The notes below the pieces were generated by a model, which was given only the letters and a program-made list of their open reading frames with translations, was not told the DNA's origin and made no database searches. 64,000 nt of DNA from NCBI RefSeq assembly GCF_033472595.1, contig NZ_CP137642.1:1845384-1909383 (forward strand), in the 5' to 3' direction. The number at the start of each line of letters is the position of its first letter. The first letter of the stretch is position 1. Positions 52,816 through 61,596 of the stretch are shown here, piece by piece. This stretch comes from Methanoculleus receptaculi (GTDB lineage: Archaea; Halobacteriota; Methanomicrobia; Methanomicrobiales; Methanoculleaceae). The position numbers and the translations under genes were made by a program.

Positions 52816-53963
52816 AGGTCAAGCCCCCGCATCCGCTCGACCGCCTCGTTGATCCGCTCGACCGACCGGGTGATCGCGAAACGGACGAACCCCTCACCGT
52901 TTCGACCGAAACCGACCCCCGGCGTCGCGACAATCCCGGCCTCGTCGAGGAGTTTCGCGGCAAATGCCATGCAGTCGTCGACCGGCACCCATACGTAGAA
53001 GGTGGCCTTCGGCGCCTGAACGTCAAACCCGATCTCTCGAAGACCCGAGACGAGCGCGTCCCGGCGCTCCTGGTATACCGAACAGGCCTCTCTAACAGAG
53101 TCCTGAGGGCCTGTTAACGCGGCAATCGCGGCGTGCTGGATGGCATCGAACGCCCCGGAGTCAACGTTGGTCTTGACACGACCGAGCCCTGCTACAATAT
53201 CGGCGTTTCCACAGGCCATCCCGATCCGCCACCCGGTCATGTTGTAGGTCTTTGAGAGGGAGTGCATCTCGATACCGACCTCCATCGCGCCGTCGGCCTC
53301 GAGGAAGGAGGGTGAACGGTAGCCATCGAAGGTGATCTCGGAGTAGGCGTTGTCATGGACCACGACGATATCGTGCTCCCTTGCAAACTCGACAACCTCC
53401 TCAAAGAACGAGAGGGGTGCTACGGCTGCCGTGGGGTTATTCGGGTAGTTGATGAAGATCATCCTGGCCTGCTTAACAACAGCGGCGGGGATATCCTCAA
53501 GCGCCGGAAGAAAATTGTTCTCGGGGCAGAGCGGCATCTCATAGACCTTACCCTCAGCAAAGAGGGCGGAGGTCTTGTAGACGGGGTAACCGGGATCTGC
53601 AACCAGGACAAACTCACCGGGGTTGACAAAGGCCTCGGCGATGTGCGCGATCCCCTCTTTTGAACCGATTAGCGCGAGGGTCTCCTTCATCGGCTCGAGG
53701 TCAACCCCGAACCGACGCCGATACCATTCTGCCACCGCCCTGCGGTACGCGGGCATACCGGCATAGGAGGGGTAGTGATGATTCTTAGGGTCACGGGTTG
53801 CGGCACAGAGGGCCTCCACTATATGCTTCGGCGTGGGGAGATCGGGATCGCCAACCCCGAGGTCGATTATATCAACGCCCTGGCGCTGTTTCTCCTCTTT
53901 CATCTCGTCAATGCGCGCAAAAAGGTAGGGAGGGAGGTGATCCATGCGTCTCGAATACATCAT
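52812..53963 (-). CDS. dapL: LL-diaminopimelate aminotransferase
   Basis: 383 residues, class I/II PLP aminotransferase that makes LL-diaminopimelate directly from tetrahydrodipicolinate. [53 protein letters not shown] and [15 protein letters not shown] (PLP-lysine) are present. Co-transcription with lysA confirms the lysine pathway role. A TATA box at 53986-53993 lies 26 nt before the ATG at 53963, so the mRNA is probably leaderless; ATG 53960 is directly adjacent. Confidence 0.93.
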   Translation of the reverse strand: MMYSRRMDHLPPYLFARIDEMKEEKQRQGVDIIDLGVGDPDLPTPKHIVEALCAATRDPKNHHYPSYAGMPAYRRAVAEWYRRRFGVDLEPMKETLALIGSKEGIAHIAEAFVNPGEFVLVADPGYPVYKTSALFAEGKVYEMPLCPENNFLPALEDIPAAVVKQARMIFINYPNNPTAAVAPLSFFEEVVEFAREHDIVVVHDNAYSEITFDGYRSPSFLEADGAMEVGIEMHSLSKTYNMTGWRIGMACGNADIVAGLGRVKTNVDSGAFDAIQHAAIAALTGPQDSVREACSVYQERRDALVSGLREIGFDVQAPKATFYVWVPVDDCMAFAAKLLDEAGIVATPGVGFGRNGEGFVRFAITRSVERINEAVERMRGLDL

Positions 53964-53985
53964 TTAGGTATTGCACACGAAACCC

Positions 53986-53993
53986 TATTTATC
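53986..53993 (-). promoter_or_regulatory. TATA box of dapL-lysA-rpa
   Basis: The minus strand reads GATAAATA, centred 26 nt before the dapL start. Confidence 0.55.
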
Positions 53994-54252
53994 TTCTCAC
54001 CTTACGGGAAACTCATGCCCGGACAACATGATCGGAAAAAGGGATACCGTTTACGCTCTGGCGCGCAGTGGACGAAAAAGGAGTATCGCCGCCAGGGAGG
54101 CGACGGTGCGGCGACAGTCTGAGGCTATCCGTACCAATCCCTTCAGGCTGTGCCCCCATCTGATTGTCTTCCCCAGGGACGATGGGTAGCCAGGGGATGA
54201 TCCGCATCGCCGCGGGTCATCCCGCCATCTGAATGTTGGGTGGGTGGCCAGG

Positions 54253-54410
54253 GTTTTGCAAGACGCAATTCCCGAGAGATTGGAAAAGATAGCGGGTCGA
54301 CGAAGGATGTTTACCTGGAGATGCGAGAGACAACAGAGGCAGCGTCTCCGTCCCTCCCCGTCAGCTCCCAACGGGGGGGCGATGCTCCATCGATACACTC
54401 TCCGGGGAGG
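54253..54410 (+). repeat. Dispersed intergenic repeat, copy B
   Basis: TTTTGCAAGACGCAATTCC, GAGAGATTGGAAAAG, GGGTCGACGAAGGATGT, GGAGATGCGAGAGACA and CGATGCTCCATCGATACA then CTCTCCGG follow the same order as copies A and C. Confidence 0.65.
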
Positions 54411-54501
54411 AGACCGCTACCTCGCGGCCTCACCTGAGAAACTCCTCGAAGATCCTGTTTCCTCAGTAGCACGGCTTCCCCCTGGCTATCGCCACTTACT
54501 G

Positions 54502-54523
54502 CCCGCCCCCTTGAGGGGGTGGG
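54502..54523. repeat. GC-rich hairpin CCCGCCCCC-TTGA-GGGGGTGGG
   Basis: Nine-bp stem with one G-T pair and a TTGA loop, of the same kind as the hairpins at 16175-16198 and 16439-16459. Confidence 0.55.
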
Positions 54524-54557
54524 AGGAAGCCGCGGAACGCGCCGGGAGGTGGGGGTG

Positions 54558-54680
54558 GTCGACGAAAGAGGTGTATCAGAGGATGCAGCGACAGGGCGGA
54601 AGATGTTCCATCCCCTCCCCGCCGGTCCCACCACGGGGTGATTCTCCATAGATACACTGCCACGGAGGAGATCTCCTCAC
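54558..54680 (+). repeat. Dispersed intergenic repeat, copy D (partial)
   Basis: Contains GGTCGACGAAAGAGGTGT, AGGATGCAGCGACAG and the terminal core GGTGATTCTCCATAGATACA then CTGCCACGG. The 5' block seen in copies A-C is replaced by the GC-rich hairpin. Confidence 0.6.
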
Positions 54681-54919
54681 CAATCAAGTCCCTGGCACGG
54701 CATCCCACCAGACCTTGTTGAGCAGCCTGGTGATGGTGTGGCCGGTGAAAGGCGGTGCTCCTGAAGAGATGCGGTGACGGGGAAAAGTTCCTTTCCCCAT
54801 CCAACACGCCCCACAAGGAAGAATGGCGGCTCCGTCTTCATCCCCCGCCAGAAGACCGGGGACTTCCCGCCCCCCTTCATCCCCACAAGGTTAAATAAAG
54901 CGGATACGAAGGTTAAACC

Positions 54920-55237
54920 ATGGATCCTCCCGATTGCATCATGGTCTTCTGCACGGCCCAGGCCGGTGATGCTGAGAATCTCGCCGTGTCGCTCGTCAAT
55001 GCCCGTCTTGCAGCCTGCGTGAACGTTGTGGATGTCAGGTCGTGTTTCTGGTGGGAGGGGGCGGTATCCACAGAGGACGAGCGCCTCCTGATCATGAAGA
55101 CACAGCACCGCCTCCTCGATCCCCTGATAGAGAGGATTCGCGGCCAGCACACATACGACCTGCCCGAGATTATCGCCATCCCGATTATCGGGGGGGATGG
55201 CCCATACCTTAACTGGATACGGGAGGAGACAGGCTGA
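54920..55237 (+). CDS. cutA: CutA1-family protein
   Basis: 105 residues, small trimeric ferredoxin-like protein. VFCTAQAGDAENLAVSLVNARLAACVNVVDVRSCFWWEGAV and DLPEIIAIPIIGGDGPYLNWIREETG are the family signatures. It has been linked to divalent cation tolerance in bacteria; the archaeal role is unclear. TATA-like TTAAATAAAG 25 nt upstream implies a leaderless mRNA. The stop overlaps the fdhD start (TGATGG), so translation is coupled to fdhD, which is an unusual pairing. Confidence 0.93.
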   Translation: MDPPDCIMVFCTAQAGDAENLAVSLVNARLAACVNVVDVRSCFWWEGAVSTEDERLLIMKTQHRLLDPLIERIRGQHTYDLPEIIAIPIIGGDGPYLNWIREETG

Positions 55238-55983
55238 TGGAGACCGTCCGCCGCACGGGGATCCAGGTGAACGGGGATGAGGTGTGTGAGGTCCAGGACA
55301 GTATCATCGTCGAAGGCCGTGTCCGGCTCTTCCTGAACGGAGAGTATCTTACAACCATTGTGGCAAGCCCTGAACGCCTCGAAGATCTCGGGGCGGGGTT
55401 TGTCGTCTGCGAGGGGCTGGCGGAGACGGTCGAGTCCGTCGAGGTCTCTGGCGGGGATGTCCATATAGCCGCACCGGTAAAGAGAGAGTCCCTGCTCGAG
55501 ATGGAGTCGTCCGGCGGTTACCGGGTGCTTGGCGAGGCAAATAAGGTGGATTCAACTATCACGATCACCGCTGACGGCGTCCGCGCGGTCACGGCAGCGA
55601 TCGAGTCTGATGTCTGGCGACGGACCGGCGGCGTCCACTGTTCCGTCCTCTTCTGCGGCGGCGACCTCGTCACCAGGGCCTGCGACCTCGGCAGGCACAA
55701 CACCGTCGATAAGGTGGTGGGTTATGCGACCCTCCGGGGGCTGGACAGGTCGGGGTGCGTCCTCGGTTGCACGGGAAGGCAGCCTGCAGGAATGGTAGCA
55801 AAGGCGGCCAATGCAGGTATCCCGATCGTCGTCTCCCGGGCTGCATCCACCGACCGGGGGATCATGACGGCAGAGCGTGCAGGGATCACCCTGATAGGCT
55901 TCTCGCGGGGCGAGCGGTTCACCATCTACACGCACCCTGAACGGGTGCCTGAAGTTCTGAAAAAACTGGGGAGACCATGGTAG
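55237..55983 (+). CDS. fdhD: Formate dehydrogenase accessory sulfurtransferase FdhD
   Basis: 248 residues. FdhD passes sulfur to the Mo/W-bis-MGD cofactor of formate dehydrogenase. Family features are EEPLxI-like VRLFLNGEYLTTIVASPERLEDLGAGFVVCEGL, the central TGGVHCSVLFCGGDLVTRACDLGRHNTVDKVVGYA (DxGRHNxxDK motif) and SRGERFTIYTHPERV. A Cys pair lies in VHCSVLFCGG where bacterial FdhD carries its loop cysteines. It follows cutA and precedes DUF1890/DUF1894 with overlaps. No formate dehydrogenase subunit genes are in the window. Confidence 0.94.
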   Translation: METVRRTGIQVNGDEVCEVQDSIIVEGRVRLFLNGEYLTTIVASPERLEDLGAGFVVCEGLAETVESVEVSGGDVHIAAPVKRESLLEMESSGGYRVLGEANKVDSTITITADGVRAVTAAIESDVWRRTGGVHCSVLFCGGDLVTRACDLGRHNTVDKVVGYATLRGLDRSGCVLGCTGRQPAGMVAKAANAGIPIVVSRAASTDRGIMTAERAGITLIGFSRGERFTIYTHPERVPEVLKKLGRPW

Positions 55984-56459
55984 AAACAGATAACCTGAAG
56001 AATGAGGCGCTGCTCCTGCTCGGGTGCCCGCAGGTGCCCGTCCAGACGAGTCTGGCGCTATACACGGCGCACAACCTGAGGAGACAGGGTTGCCGTCCGG
56101 TGATCGCGGGGACACCTGCAGCACGGAAACTGATGGAGGTGGCCGATCCCGGCCGTTGCTACATCGACGAGATGAACGACCTTGACAATATGATCGATGA
56201 GATAGCAGAGAAGCAACGGGATTTTAAACTCTGTTTCGTCTTCATCCACAATGATTCAGGGGTTGCATACGCCGGAACGATGGCGTATATCTCCAGTGCA
56301 CGGGTCTGCGCGCTTATATTCGGGGAGCACGCAGAGGAACTCGCCGGCGAGATCGAGTTTCCCTGCGAGATTATCGCGGCGAAGGCGGTGCATAACCCAA
56401 TGCCGCTGAAAAGAAGACTTGACGAGGTGATGCAATGGCCGGTTGTCTCGAAGCTATGA
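55977..56459 (+). CDS. DUF1890 family protein
   Basis: 160 residues. ALLLLGCPQVPVQTSLALYTAHNLRRQGCRPVIAGTPAARKLMEVADP resembles a Rossmann-like start and is characteristic of DUF1890, a methanogen-specific family. FVFIHNDSGVAYAGTMAYIS and FGEHAEELAGEIEFPCEIIAAKAVHNPMPLKRRLDEV follow. Cys-17 and Cys-33 may be conserved. It overlaps fdhD by 7 nt and DUF1894 by 25 nt. The function is unknown; coupling to fdhD suggests a part in formate or molybdopterin metabolism. Confidence 0.85.
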   Translation: MVETDNLKNEALLLLGCPQVPVQTSLALYTAHNLRRQGCRPVIAGTPAARKLMEVADPGRCYIDEMNDLDNMIDEIAEKQRDFKLCFVFIHNDSGVAYAGTMAYISSARVCALIFGEHAEELAGEIEFPCEIIAAKAVHNPMPLKRRLDEVMQWPVVSKL

Positions 56460-56716
56460 AACCCGAGGTCTTACTCTCCGGATCGTCTTTTAAGGAGGCG
56501 CGAGAGTTCATCCGGAAGAACGTTAAAGAGTATTACGAGGTTGAACCGGGTTACCGGATACTGGACGTCCACATCATCGGCGTGCCGCCGCTCTATGTCG
56601 GGATCGAGGGTGAAAACATTGTCTTCCCCTACACCAAACCCTGTCACGGAACTTTTGTGGTGAAGATACCCGGGAGCGACGAGATCGCACGGTTGCGGGA
56701 GAGGAAGAGAAAGTAA
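56435..56716 (+). CDS. DUF1894 family protein
   Basis: 93 residues, belonging to DUF1894, which is usually next to DUF1890 in methanogens. LLSGSSFKEAREFIRKNVKEYYEVEPGYRILDVHIIGVPPLYVGIEGENIVFPYTKPCHGTFVVKI is the conserved body. GAGGTGA 5 nt upstream supports the ATG at 56435; ATG 56456 is possible. The C-terminal tail is very basic (RLRERKRK). Function unknown. Confidence 0.85.
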   Translation: MAGCLEAMKPEVLLSGSSFKEAREFIRKNVKEYYEVEPGYRILDVHIIGVPPLYVGIEGENIVFPYTKPCHGTFVVKIPGSDEIARLRERKRK

Positions 56717-56892
56717 CCCTCTTCCTCTGGATATTCTCCGCTTCCTCCGACCATCTGTGGCAGCGGCTTCCAGAGGGTTGCCGCCGCTCACCGCTCCAGA
56801 CGCACCGGGGCTCCGGTCACACCGTCAGCTCGAGGGCTGACATTTGCGCGAAGACCAAAATGGTTAAGTAAAACAATTTATCATTTCACCTC

Positions 56893-57384
56893 GTGAAACC
56901 CGCACCAGTATACATCCGGGCCGTCCAGGCCATTGTGGCGATCGGGATCTGCCTTGCAGCTGCAAAGATAGGATCGGCGTTTACCATGCCGGCGATTCCA
57001 ACCTGGTATGCCTCCCTGGTAAAACCGGGGCTGACCCCGCCGGCATGGGTCTTTGCTCCAGTCTGGACGGTGCTCTACGTCCTTATGGGCATTGCACTCT
57101 ACCTGGTCTGGAGCAAGGGCTGGAAGCAGCGGGGTGTGCCGGTTGCGGTAGGGATCTTTGGTGTCCAGTTATTCCTGAACGTTCTCTGGTCTTATGCCTT
57201 CTTCGGGCTGCAGGCACCGTTCCTCGCGCTCACCGTGATCCTGCTCCTCTGGATTGCAATCCTGCTGGCAATAGTCGCCTTCTACCGGGTCTCGATCCCC
57301 GCAGCAGCGCTCCTTGTCCCCTATCTCATCTGGGTTGCCTTCGCGGCCTACCTCAACCACGGCATCTACATCCTCAACCCATGA
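56893..57384 (+). CDS. tspO: TspO/MBR-family membrane protein
   Basis: 163 residues with five membrane helices. IPTWYASLVKPGLTPPAWVFAPVWTVLYVLMGIALYLVW is the TspO signature (tryptophan- and proline-rich loops), followed by LFLNVLWSYAFFGLQAP. These proteins bind porphyrins and sterol-like ligands; the role in a methanogen, which makes the tetrapyrroles F430 and corrinoids, is unknown. GTG start at 56893 with an A/T-rich element 26 nt upstream suggests a leaderless mRNA. The stop is 9 nt from the convergent phosphatidyltransferase stop. Confidence 0.9.
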   Translation: MKPAPVYIRAVQAIVAIGICLAAAKIGSAFTMPAIPTWYASLVKPGLTPPAWVFAPVWTVLYVLMGIALYLVWSKGWKQRGVPVAVGIFGVQLFLNVLWSYAFFGLQAPFLALTVILLLWIAILLAIVAFYRVSIPAAALLVPYLIWVAFAAYLNHGIYILNP

Positions 57385-57393
57385 TGGTGGAGA

Positions 57394-57996
57394 TCATTGT
57401 TTCCCAATCTCGCGCCAGACGTGAATGAAACGCTGGATGGCGGTGTAGTGCCCCAGAGTACCGAATATGACCAGGAGCCACCCCAGGTAGTTCAAACCGC
57501 AGATCTCAACCGGAACCATGACGGTGAGCGCTCCTGCAATGATGATCAGCAGCAGGCGGTCCGCCCGGCCAAGTATGCCGCCGTAAAACCTGCCGACCCC
57601 TACAGCCTGCGCCTGGGTGCCGAGATACGAGGACATCAGGACACCCGTCAGCGCGAATACCCCTATCTGCCACGGGGCAGCACCGCCGGCAAATATCCCG
57701 GTGATTATGAAGATATCAGCGTATCTGTCGATGACATGATCCAGGAAATCCCCGTGGGCTCCGGCGATCCCCATCTCACGTGCAAGCGCCCCGTCGAGCG
57801 CATCAAAAGCGGCATTTAGCGCGACCAGGATGGTGCCAGAGACCACTCCCCCAAGATAGAACGCAATGCCGGCAAGCGCCGATACGATGAACGATCCCAC
57901 CGTCAGGGCGTCCGGGGTTATGCCAGCCCTCCGCACCAGGTTTATCGCCGGCTGCATGATACGCTGGGCCTGCGGCCTGTACTGGTCGAGCGTCAT
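57394..57996 (-). CDS. CDP-alcohol phosphatidyltransferase (archaetidylinositol phosphate synthase-like)
   Basis: 200 residues with about six membrane helices. The catalytic CDP-AP motif is complete: DALDGALAR then GDFLDHVIDRYAD (D-x2-D-G-x2-A-R-x8/9-G-x3-D-x3-D). In euryarchaea this subgroup is usually archaetidylinositol phosphate synthase, which joins CDP-archaeol to inositol 1-phosphate. Start at 57996 overlaps the kinase stop by 4 nt; last gene of the pyrG operon. Substrate assignment is by subgroup resemblance. Confidence 0.85.
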   Translation of the reverse strand: MTLDQYRPQAQRIMQPAINLVRRAGITPDALTVGSFIVSALAGIAFYLGGVVSGTILVALNAAFDALDGALAREMGIAGAHGDFLDHVIDRYADIFIITGIFAGGAAPWQIGVFALTGVLMSSYLGTQAQAVGVGRFYGGILGRADRLLLIIIAGALTVMVPVEICGLNYLGWLLVIFGTLGHYTAIQRFIHVWREIGKQ

Positions 57997-58505
57997 AATC
58001 CGGTCTCCAGGTAGTCCGTCCAGTCGATCGATCCACAGGATGGCGGGAGTTCTCCGCTGATAAACCGCTCAACAAGCCCGGCACAATCCTCGATGGAGAG
58101 ATCGGTTGTATCCACCTCCAGGACGTGTTCAGCGGGGTGTTCATCGAGCGTCTCGATCAGGATCAGATCGAGCGCCTCCGCCTCGACGTTCTCCGCGATC
58201 TTTGCCCCGGGATAACCCCGCACCTCAAGGCGTCTCCGCAGGACGTCAGGGCGGCACCGGAGCACCACCACAAGGTCGCAGGGGATGAGATGGGCAAGAT
58301 GCCCCTCGATTATCCCGTCAACAGGCTCGAACCCTGCCACCCAGCGATCGGTGTCAACCACCATCGTCTGGCGGGCGCGGTCCTCCTCCAAGATATAAGG
58401 TTGAACCGTATCAACAAGGTGAACAACCCTGTGCCCGCGCCGTTCGAGTTCGGCAGCAACGGAACTCTTCCCGGTTCCCGGCGTGCCGGTGAGCCCCACC
58501 ATCAT
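57993..58505 (-). CDS. Adenylate kinase-like NMP kinase (Fap7/AK6 family)
   Basis: 170 residues. P-loop GLTGTPGTGKSSVAAEL at the N-terminus, IIEGHLAHLIPCDLVVVLRCRPDVLRRRLEVRGYPGAKIAENVEAEALDLIL in the core, and an ETLDEHPAEHVLEVDTTD segment typical of the Fap7/AK6 group. These have adenylate kinase and ATPase activity; archaeal Fap7 takes part in small-subunit maturation with S11. It overlaps hisC by 4 nt and the phosphatidyltransferase by 4 nt. Confidence 0.88.
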   Translation of the reverse strand: MMVGLTGTPGTGKSSVAAELERRGHRVVHLVDTVQPYILEEDRARQTMVVDTDRWVAGFEPVDGIIEGHLAHLIPCDLVVVLRCRPDVLRRRLEVRGYPGAKIAENVEAEALDLILIETLDEHPAEHVLEVDTTDLSIEDCAGLVERFISGELPPSCGSIDWTDYLETGL

Positions 58506-59560
58506 AGGTCGCGTATCGCCTCCATGAATAGAGCGTTTTCCCGGTCGTCACCGATGCTGACCCTTATGTAGTGGTCGCCGAGACCGGGGAAGGTGGTGCA
58601 GGACCGCACCAGAACACCCCGTGCCGCGAGACGCTCCACCGCCTCGTCGCCTGTGTATGGGGCAACATCGATCATGACAAAGTTTGCATCCGACGGATAC
58701 GCACCCGGGATCTCCTCGATGAACCGCCGCCTCCAGCGCAGGACATGCTCGCGGGTCTCGCGGACGCTCTCTTCCTCCGCGAGGGCGGCGGCGGCGGCGG
58801 CGGCCGATACAGAGTTCAGTGCAAACGGTGTTGCCGCCCGATTGTAAAACGGTTCAAGCCATCCGGGCACAAAAGCGTAGCCCACCCGCAACCCCGCCAG
58901 GGCAAAGATCTTTGACATCGTCCGGCCGAGGACAAGGTTCTCGTACCGATGCATGAGCGGCAGGTAATCCATATCCGAGAACTCGATATAGGCGTTGTCC
59001 AGGAATAGCAACCCCTCCAGCCCCTCCAGTATCTCCTCAACCGTTTCGAGCGGGACGGTGTTCCCTGTGGGGTTGTTCGGGGTGCAGAGGAACGCAAGTT
59101 TTGCGCCACCGCACACCCTGATGAAGTCTGCCGGATCGACCGAGAAGTCTTCTTTCCTCCGCGGGGCGTTCACCACGCGGGCACCGTGCGCGATGGCCGC
59201 AATCCCGTAGAAGGAGAAGGTCGGGGTCGAGATCACCACAGTCTCACCGGGCTCGACGACCGTTCGGATCAGCGTCTCGATGACGCCGTCCATCCCGGCG
59301 CCGGTGACAAACCGGTAATCACCGTGGTATCGGCGGAGAGCCTCAACGAAGACAGACGCCCGTTCATCCGGGTAGCGGTTCGCCTCCAGGAGTGCAGCGC
59401 ACCCCGCCTCGATCACACTCTGAGATGGAGGCCGCGGATTCTCGTTGCTCGCAAGACGGGCAACCCTCTCGATTCCGTGCTCCCGCGCCACGTCCGCGGC
59501 CTTCTTCGCAAAGGAGTAGCCGCTCGCCTCTGAGAAACACACTCTAACCAAGCGCTGCAT
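58502..59560 (-). CDS. hisC: Histidinol-phosphate aminotransferase
   Basis: 352 residues, class I/II PLP aminotransferase. VARLASNENPRPPSQSV near the N-terminus, RYPDERASVFVEALRRY, LCTPNNPTGNTVPLE, and GRTMSKIFALAGLRVGYA with the PLP-lysine are HisC-type. It converts imidazole acetol phosphate to histidinol phosphate. Start at ATG 59560 (MQRLVRVCFSEASGYSFAKK) overlaps the argD 3' end; a GTG at 59542 is the alternative. A run of Ala (VSAAAAAAALAEEE) is notable. Confidence 0.88.
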   Translation of the reverse strand: MQRLVRVCFSEASGYSFAKKAADVAREHGIERVARLASNENPRPPSQSVIEAGCAALLEANRYPDERASVFVEALRRYHGDYRFVTGAGMDGVIETLIRTVVEPGETVVISTPTFSFYGIAAIAHGARVVNAPRRKEDFSVDPADFIRVCGGAKLAFLCTPNNPTGNTVPLETVEEILEGLEGLLFLDNAYIEFSDMDYLPLMHRYENLVLGRTMSKIFALAGLRVGYAFVPGWLEPFYNRAATPFALNSVSAAAAAAALAEEESVRETREHVLRWRRRFIEEIPGAYPSDANFVMIDVAPYTGDEAVERLAARGVLVRSCTTFPGLGDHYIRVSIGDDRENALFMEAIRDL

Positions 59561-60668
59561 CGATGACCCCGACAGCCGTCTCGATCTCCTCATCCGTGAT
59601 CACAAGCGGCGGGATCAGACGGAGGTTTCCATCGGCGGCGCAGTTGACAAGAACACCGTTCTCAGCGCAGGTCTGCTGCACCTCAGGACAGCGGTCACCG
59701 ACCGGGATCCCTATCATCAGCCCGCGGCCGCGCGGGTTGTGAGCGGCAAGCCCTTTCATGAAGATCTCGCCTTTCCGGGGAACCTCGGGGAGAACACCTT
59801 CTATGACGCCGATAGTCGCGAGTGCCGCCGCACAGGCAACAGGTCCGCCCGCAAAGGTGCTCCCGTGCTCACCCTTCCTGAACTCCAGCCCCTCGCGCGC
59901 AACGAGCGCCCCGATGGGAAACCCGCTTGCAAGCCCTTTTGCAATCGTGACGATATCGGGGGTGACACCGGTGTGCTGGAAGGCAAACCATCTCCCTGTC
60001 CGGCCCATACCGGTCTGCACCTCATCGACGATCATCAGCGCGCCGGAATCATCGCAGATCTCCCGGATTCCCTGGAGGAAACCATCGGGAGGGATCAGGA
60101 CACCCGCCTCCCCCTGGATCGGCTCGACAAAGACCCCGGCGGTATCTTCATCGACCGCTTCCGCCAGGGCGTCAAGATCACCGTAGTCGACGAAGGTGCA
60201 GGGGGGCGATAGGGGTTCGAACGGCTCCCTGATCGCGGGTTTGTGAGTGATGGCAAGCGATCCGCATGTCCTGCCATGGAACCCGTGGGTGAACGCAACA
60301 AACTTATTGCGGCCGGTCCGGATGCGTGCGAGCTTGATCGCACCCTCGTTCGCCTCTGCCCCGGAGTTTGAGAAGAACGCCTTTGCAAGCCCCGTGATCT
60401 CTACAAGCCTCTCTGCAAGTTCCGCCTGGTTTGGAACATAGTAGAGATTTGAACAGTGGATCAGCTGCCTCGCCTGATCACAGATCGCCCTGACCACCTT
60501 CGGGTGGCAGTGACCTGTGCTGCAGACCGCAATTCCGGCCACACAATCGATATACTCCCGCCCCCGGTCGTCCCAGACGCGTGAGCCCTCACCCCGGACG
60601 ATCTTGATAGTCCGGGAGAACGCGGGCATGTAGTAGCGTGCATCAAGTTCCCGTGAATCCTGCTCCAT
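59544..60668 (-). CDS. argD: Acetylornithine aminotransferase
   Basis: 374 residues, class III PLP aminotransferase of arginine synthesis. YIDCVAGIAVCSTGHCHPKVV, FFSNSGAEANEGAIKLAR, THGFHGRTCGSLAIT, MIVDEVQTGMGRTGRWFAFQHTGVTPDIVTIAKGLASGFPIGA (PLP-lysine in AKGL) and GSTFAGGPVACAAA are all present. ATG 60668 is placed 6 nt after GAGGTG; an ATG at 60686 overlapping guaAB is possible. A related 4-aminobutyrate or lysine-pathway substrate cannot be ruled out. Confidence 0.9.
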   Translation of the reverse strand: MEQDSRELDARYYMPAFSRTIKIVRGEGSRVWDDRGREYIDCVAGIAVCSTGHCHPKVVRAICDQARQLIHCSNLYYVPNQAELAERLVEITGLAKAFFSNSGAEANEGAIKLARIRTGRNKFVAFTHGFHGRTCGSLAITHKPAIREPFEPLSPPCTFVDYGDLDALAEAVDEDTAGVFVEPIQGEAGVLIPPDGFLQGIREICDDSGALMIVDEVQTGMGRTGRWFAFQHTGVTPDIVTIAKGLASGFPIGALVAREGLEFRKGEHGSTFAGGPVACAAALATIGVIEGVLPEVPRKGEIFMKGLAAHNPRGRGLMIGIPVGDRCPEVQQTCAENGVLVNCAADGNLRLIPPLVITDEEIETAVGVIDAALG

Positions 60669-60678
60669 TCTCTCCACC

Positions 60679-61596
60679 TCACTCATACTCGATCGTTGCG
60701 GGTGGTTTCGGGGTGACGTCATAGACGACCCGTGAGACACCGGGGATCTCGGCTGTGATCCGCGTCATTATCCGAAAAAGGGTCTCGTAGGGGAGACGGA
60801 GTGGATCGGCGGTCATCCCATCCCTGGACTGGACCGCCCGGACAGCGACTATCCAGCCATGAAGCCGGACATCCCCCTTGACACCTGTGCCAAGACCGAT
60901 TAAAGCCGCAAAACACTGCCAGGGTCTGAACTCCTCCACCAGACACTCCTCGACTATGGCGTTTGCCTCCCGGACGATCTCGATCTTCTCTCTCGTCACC
61001 TCGCCAAGCACCCGGACCGCAAGCCCCGGCCCCGGGAAGGGCATCCGGTGCTGAATCTCCGCCGGGAGCCCGAGCGCGGCGGCGACCTCGCGCACTTCAT
61101 CCTTGTAGAGGTCTGCGAGCGGTTCGATGACACCCTTAAAATCGATGTTGAGAGGCATGCCACCCACGTTGTGGTGGCTCTTGATACCCCCCTCGCTCTC
61201 GATACGGTCAGGGTAGATCGTCCCCTGAAGGAGCATCGTCGCTCCCGTCCTCTTTGCCTCGCGCTCGAAAACCCTTATAAACTTCTCGCCGATGGCCTTA
61301 CGCTTCCCCTCAGGGTCGGTCACACCCGCGAGCGCCTCGAAGAACTCGTCTGCGGCGTCCACCACACGGAGGTTTTTATCGGCAAAGAGCGAGCGTATCC
61401 GCTCGGTCTCACCTTTTCGCATTAGCCCGGTATCCACATATATCGGGATCAAGCGATCGCCTATCGCGCGTGCCCCGAGCGCCGCGCAGACCGACGAGTC
61501 CACACCGCCGGAGAGCGCCATCACAACCTTCTCACCGCCGGCAGCATCGCGTATCCCCCTGATTGCCTGATCGATAAATTTCTCAACGTTCATCAT
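60679..61596 (-). CDS. guaAB: GMP synthase, ATP-pyrophosphatase subunit B
   Basis: 305 residues. Archaea split GMP synthase into a glutaminase and this synthetase subunit. The PP-loop [59 protein letters not shown] and the C-terminal dimer domain ending KPPATIEYE are diagnostic. It aminates XMP with ammonia from the partner, which is not in the window. It overlaps pyrG by 14 nt. Confidence 0.95.
   Translation of the reverse strand: MMNVEKFIDQAIRGIRDAAGGEKVVMALSGGVDSSVCAALGARAIGDRLIPIYVDTGLMRKGETERIRSLFADKNLRVVDAADEFFEALAGVTDPEGKRKAIGEKFIRVFEREAKRTGATMLLQGTIYPDRIESEGGIKSHHNVGGMPLNIDFKGVIEPLADLYKDEVREVAAALGLPAEIQHRMPFPGPGLAVRVLGEVTREKIEIVREANAIVEECLVEEFRPWQCFAALIGLGTGVKGDVRLHGWIVAVRAVQSRDGMTADPLRLPYETLFRIMTRITAEIPGVSRVVYDVTPKPPATIEYE

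Larger units (their letters stand above)
53964..54919. other. 956-nt gene-free region with two repeat copies
   Basis: The region contains the dapL promoter, repeat copies B and D, a GC-rich hairpin between them, and the cutA TATA box (TTAAATAAAG at 54891-54900). Open frames on both strands here are repeat-derived and lack start signals. I see no gene. Confidence 0.6.
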
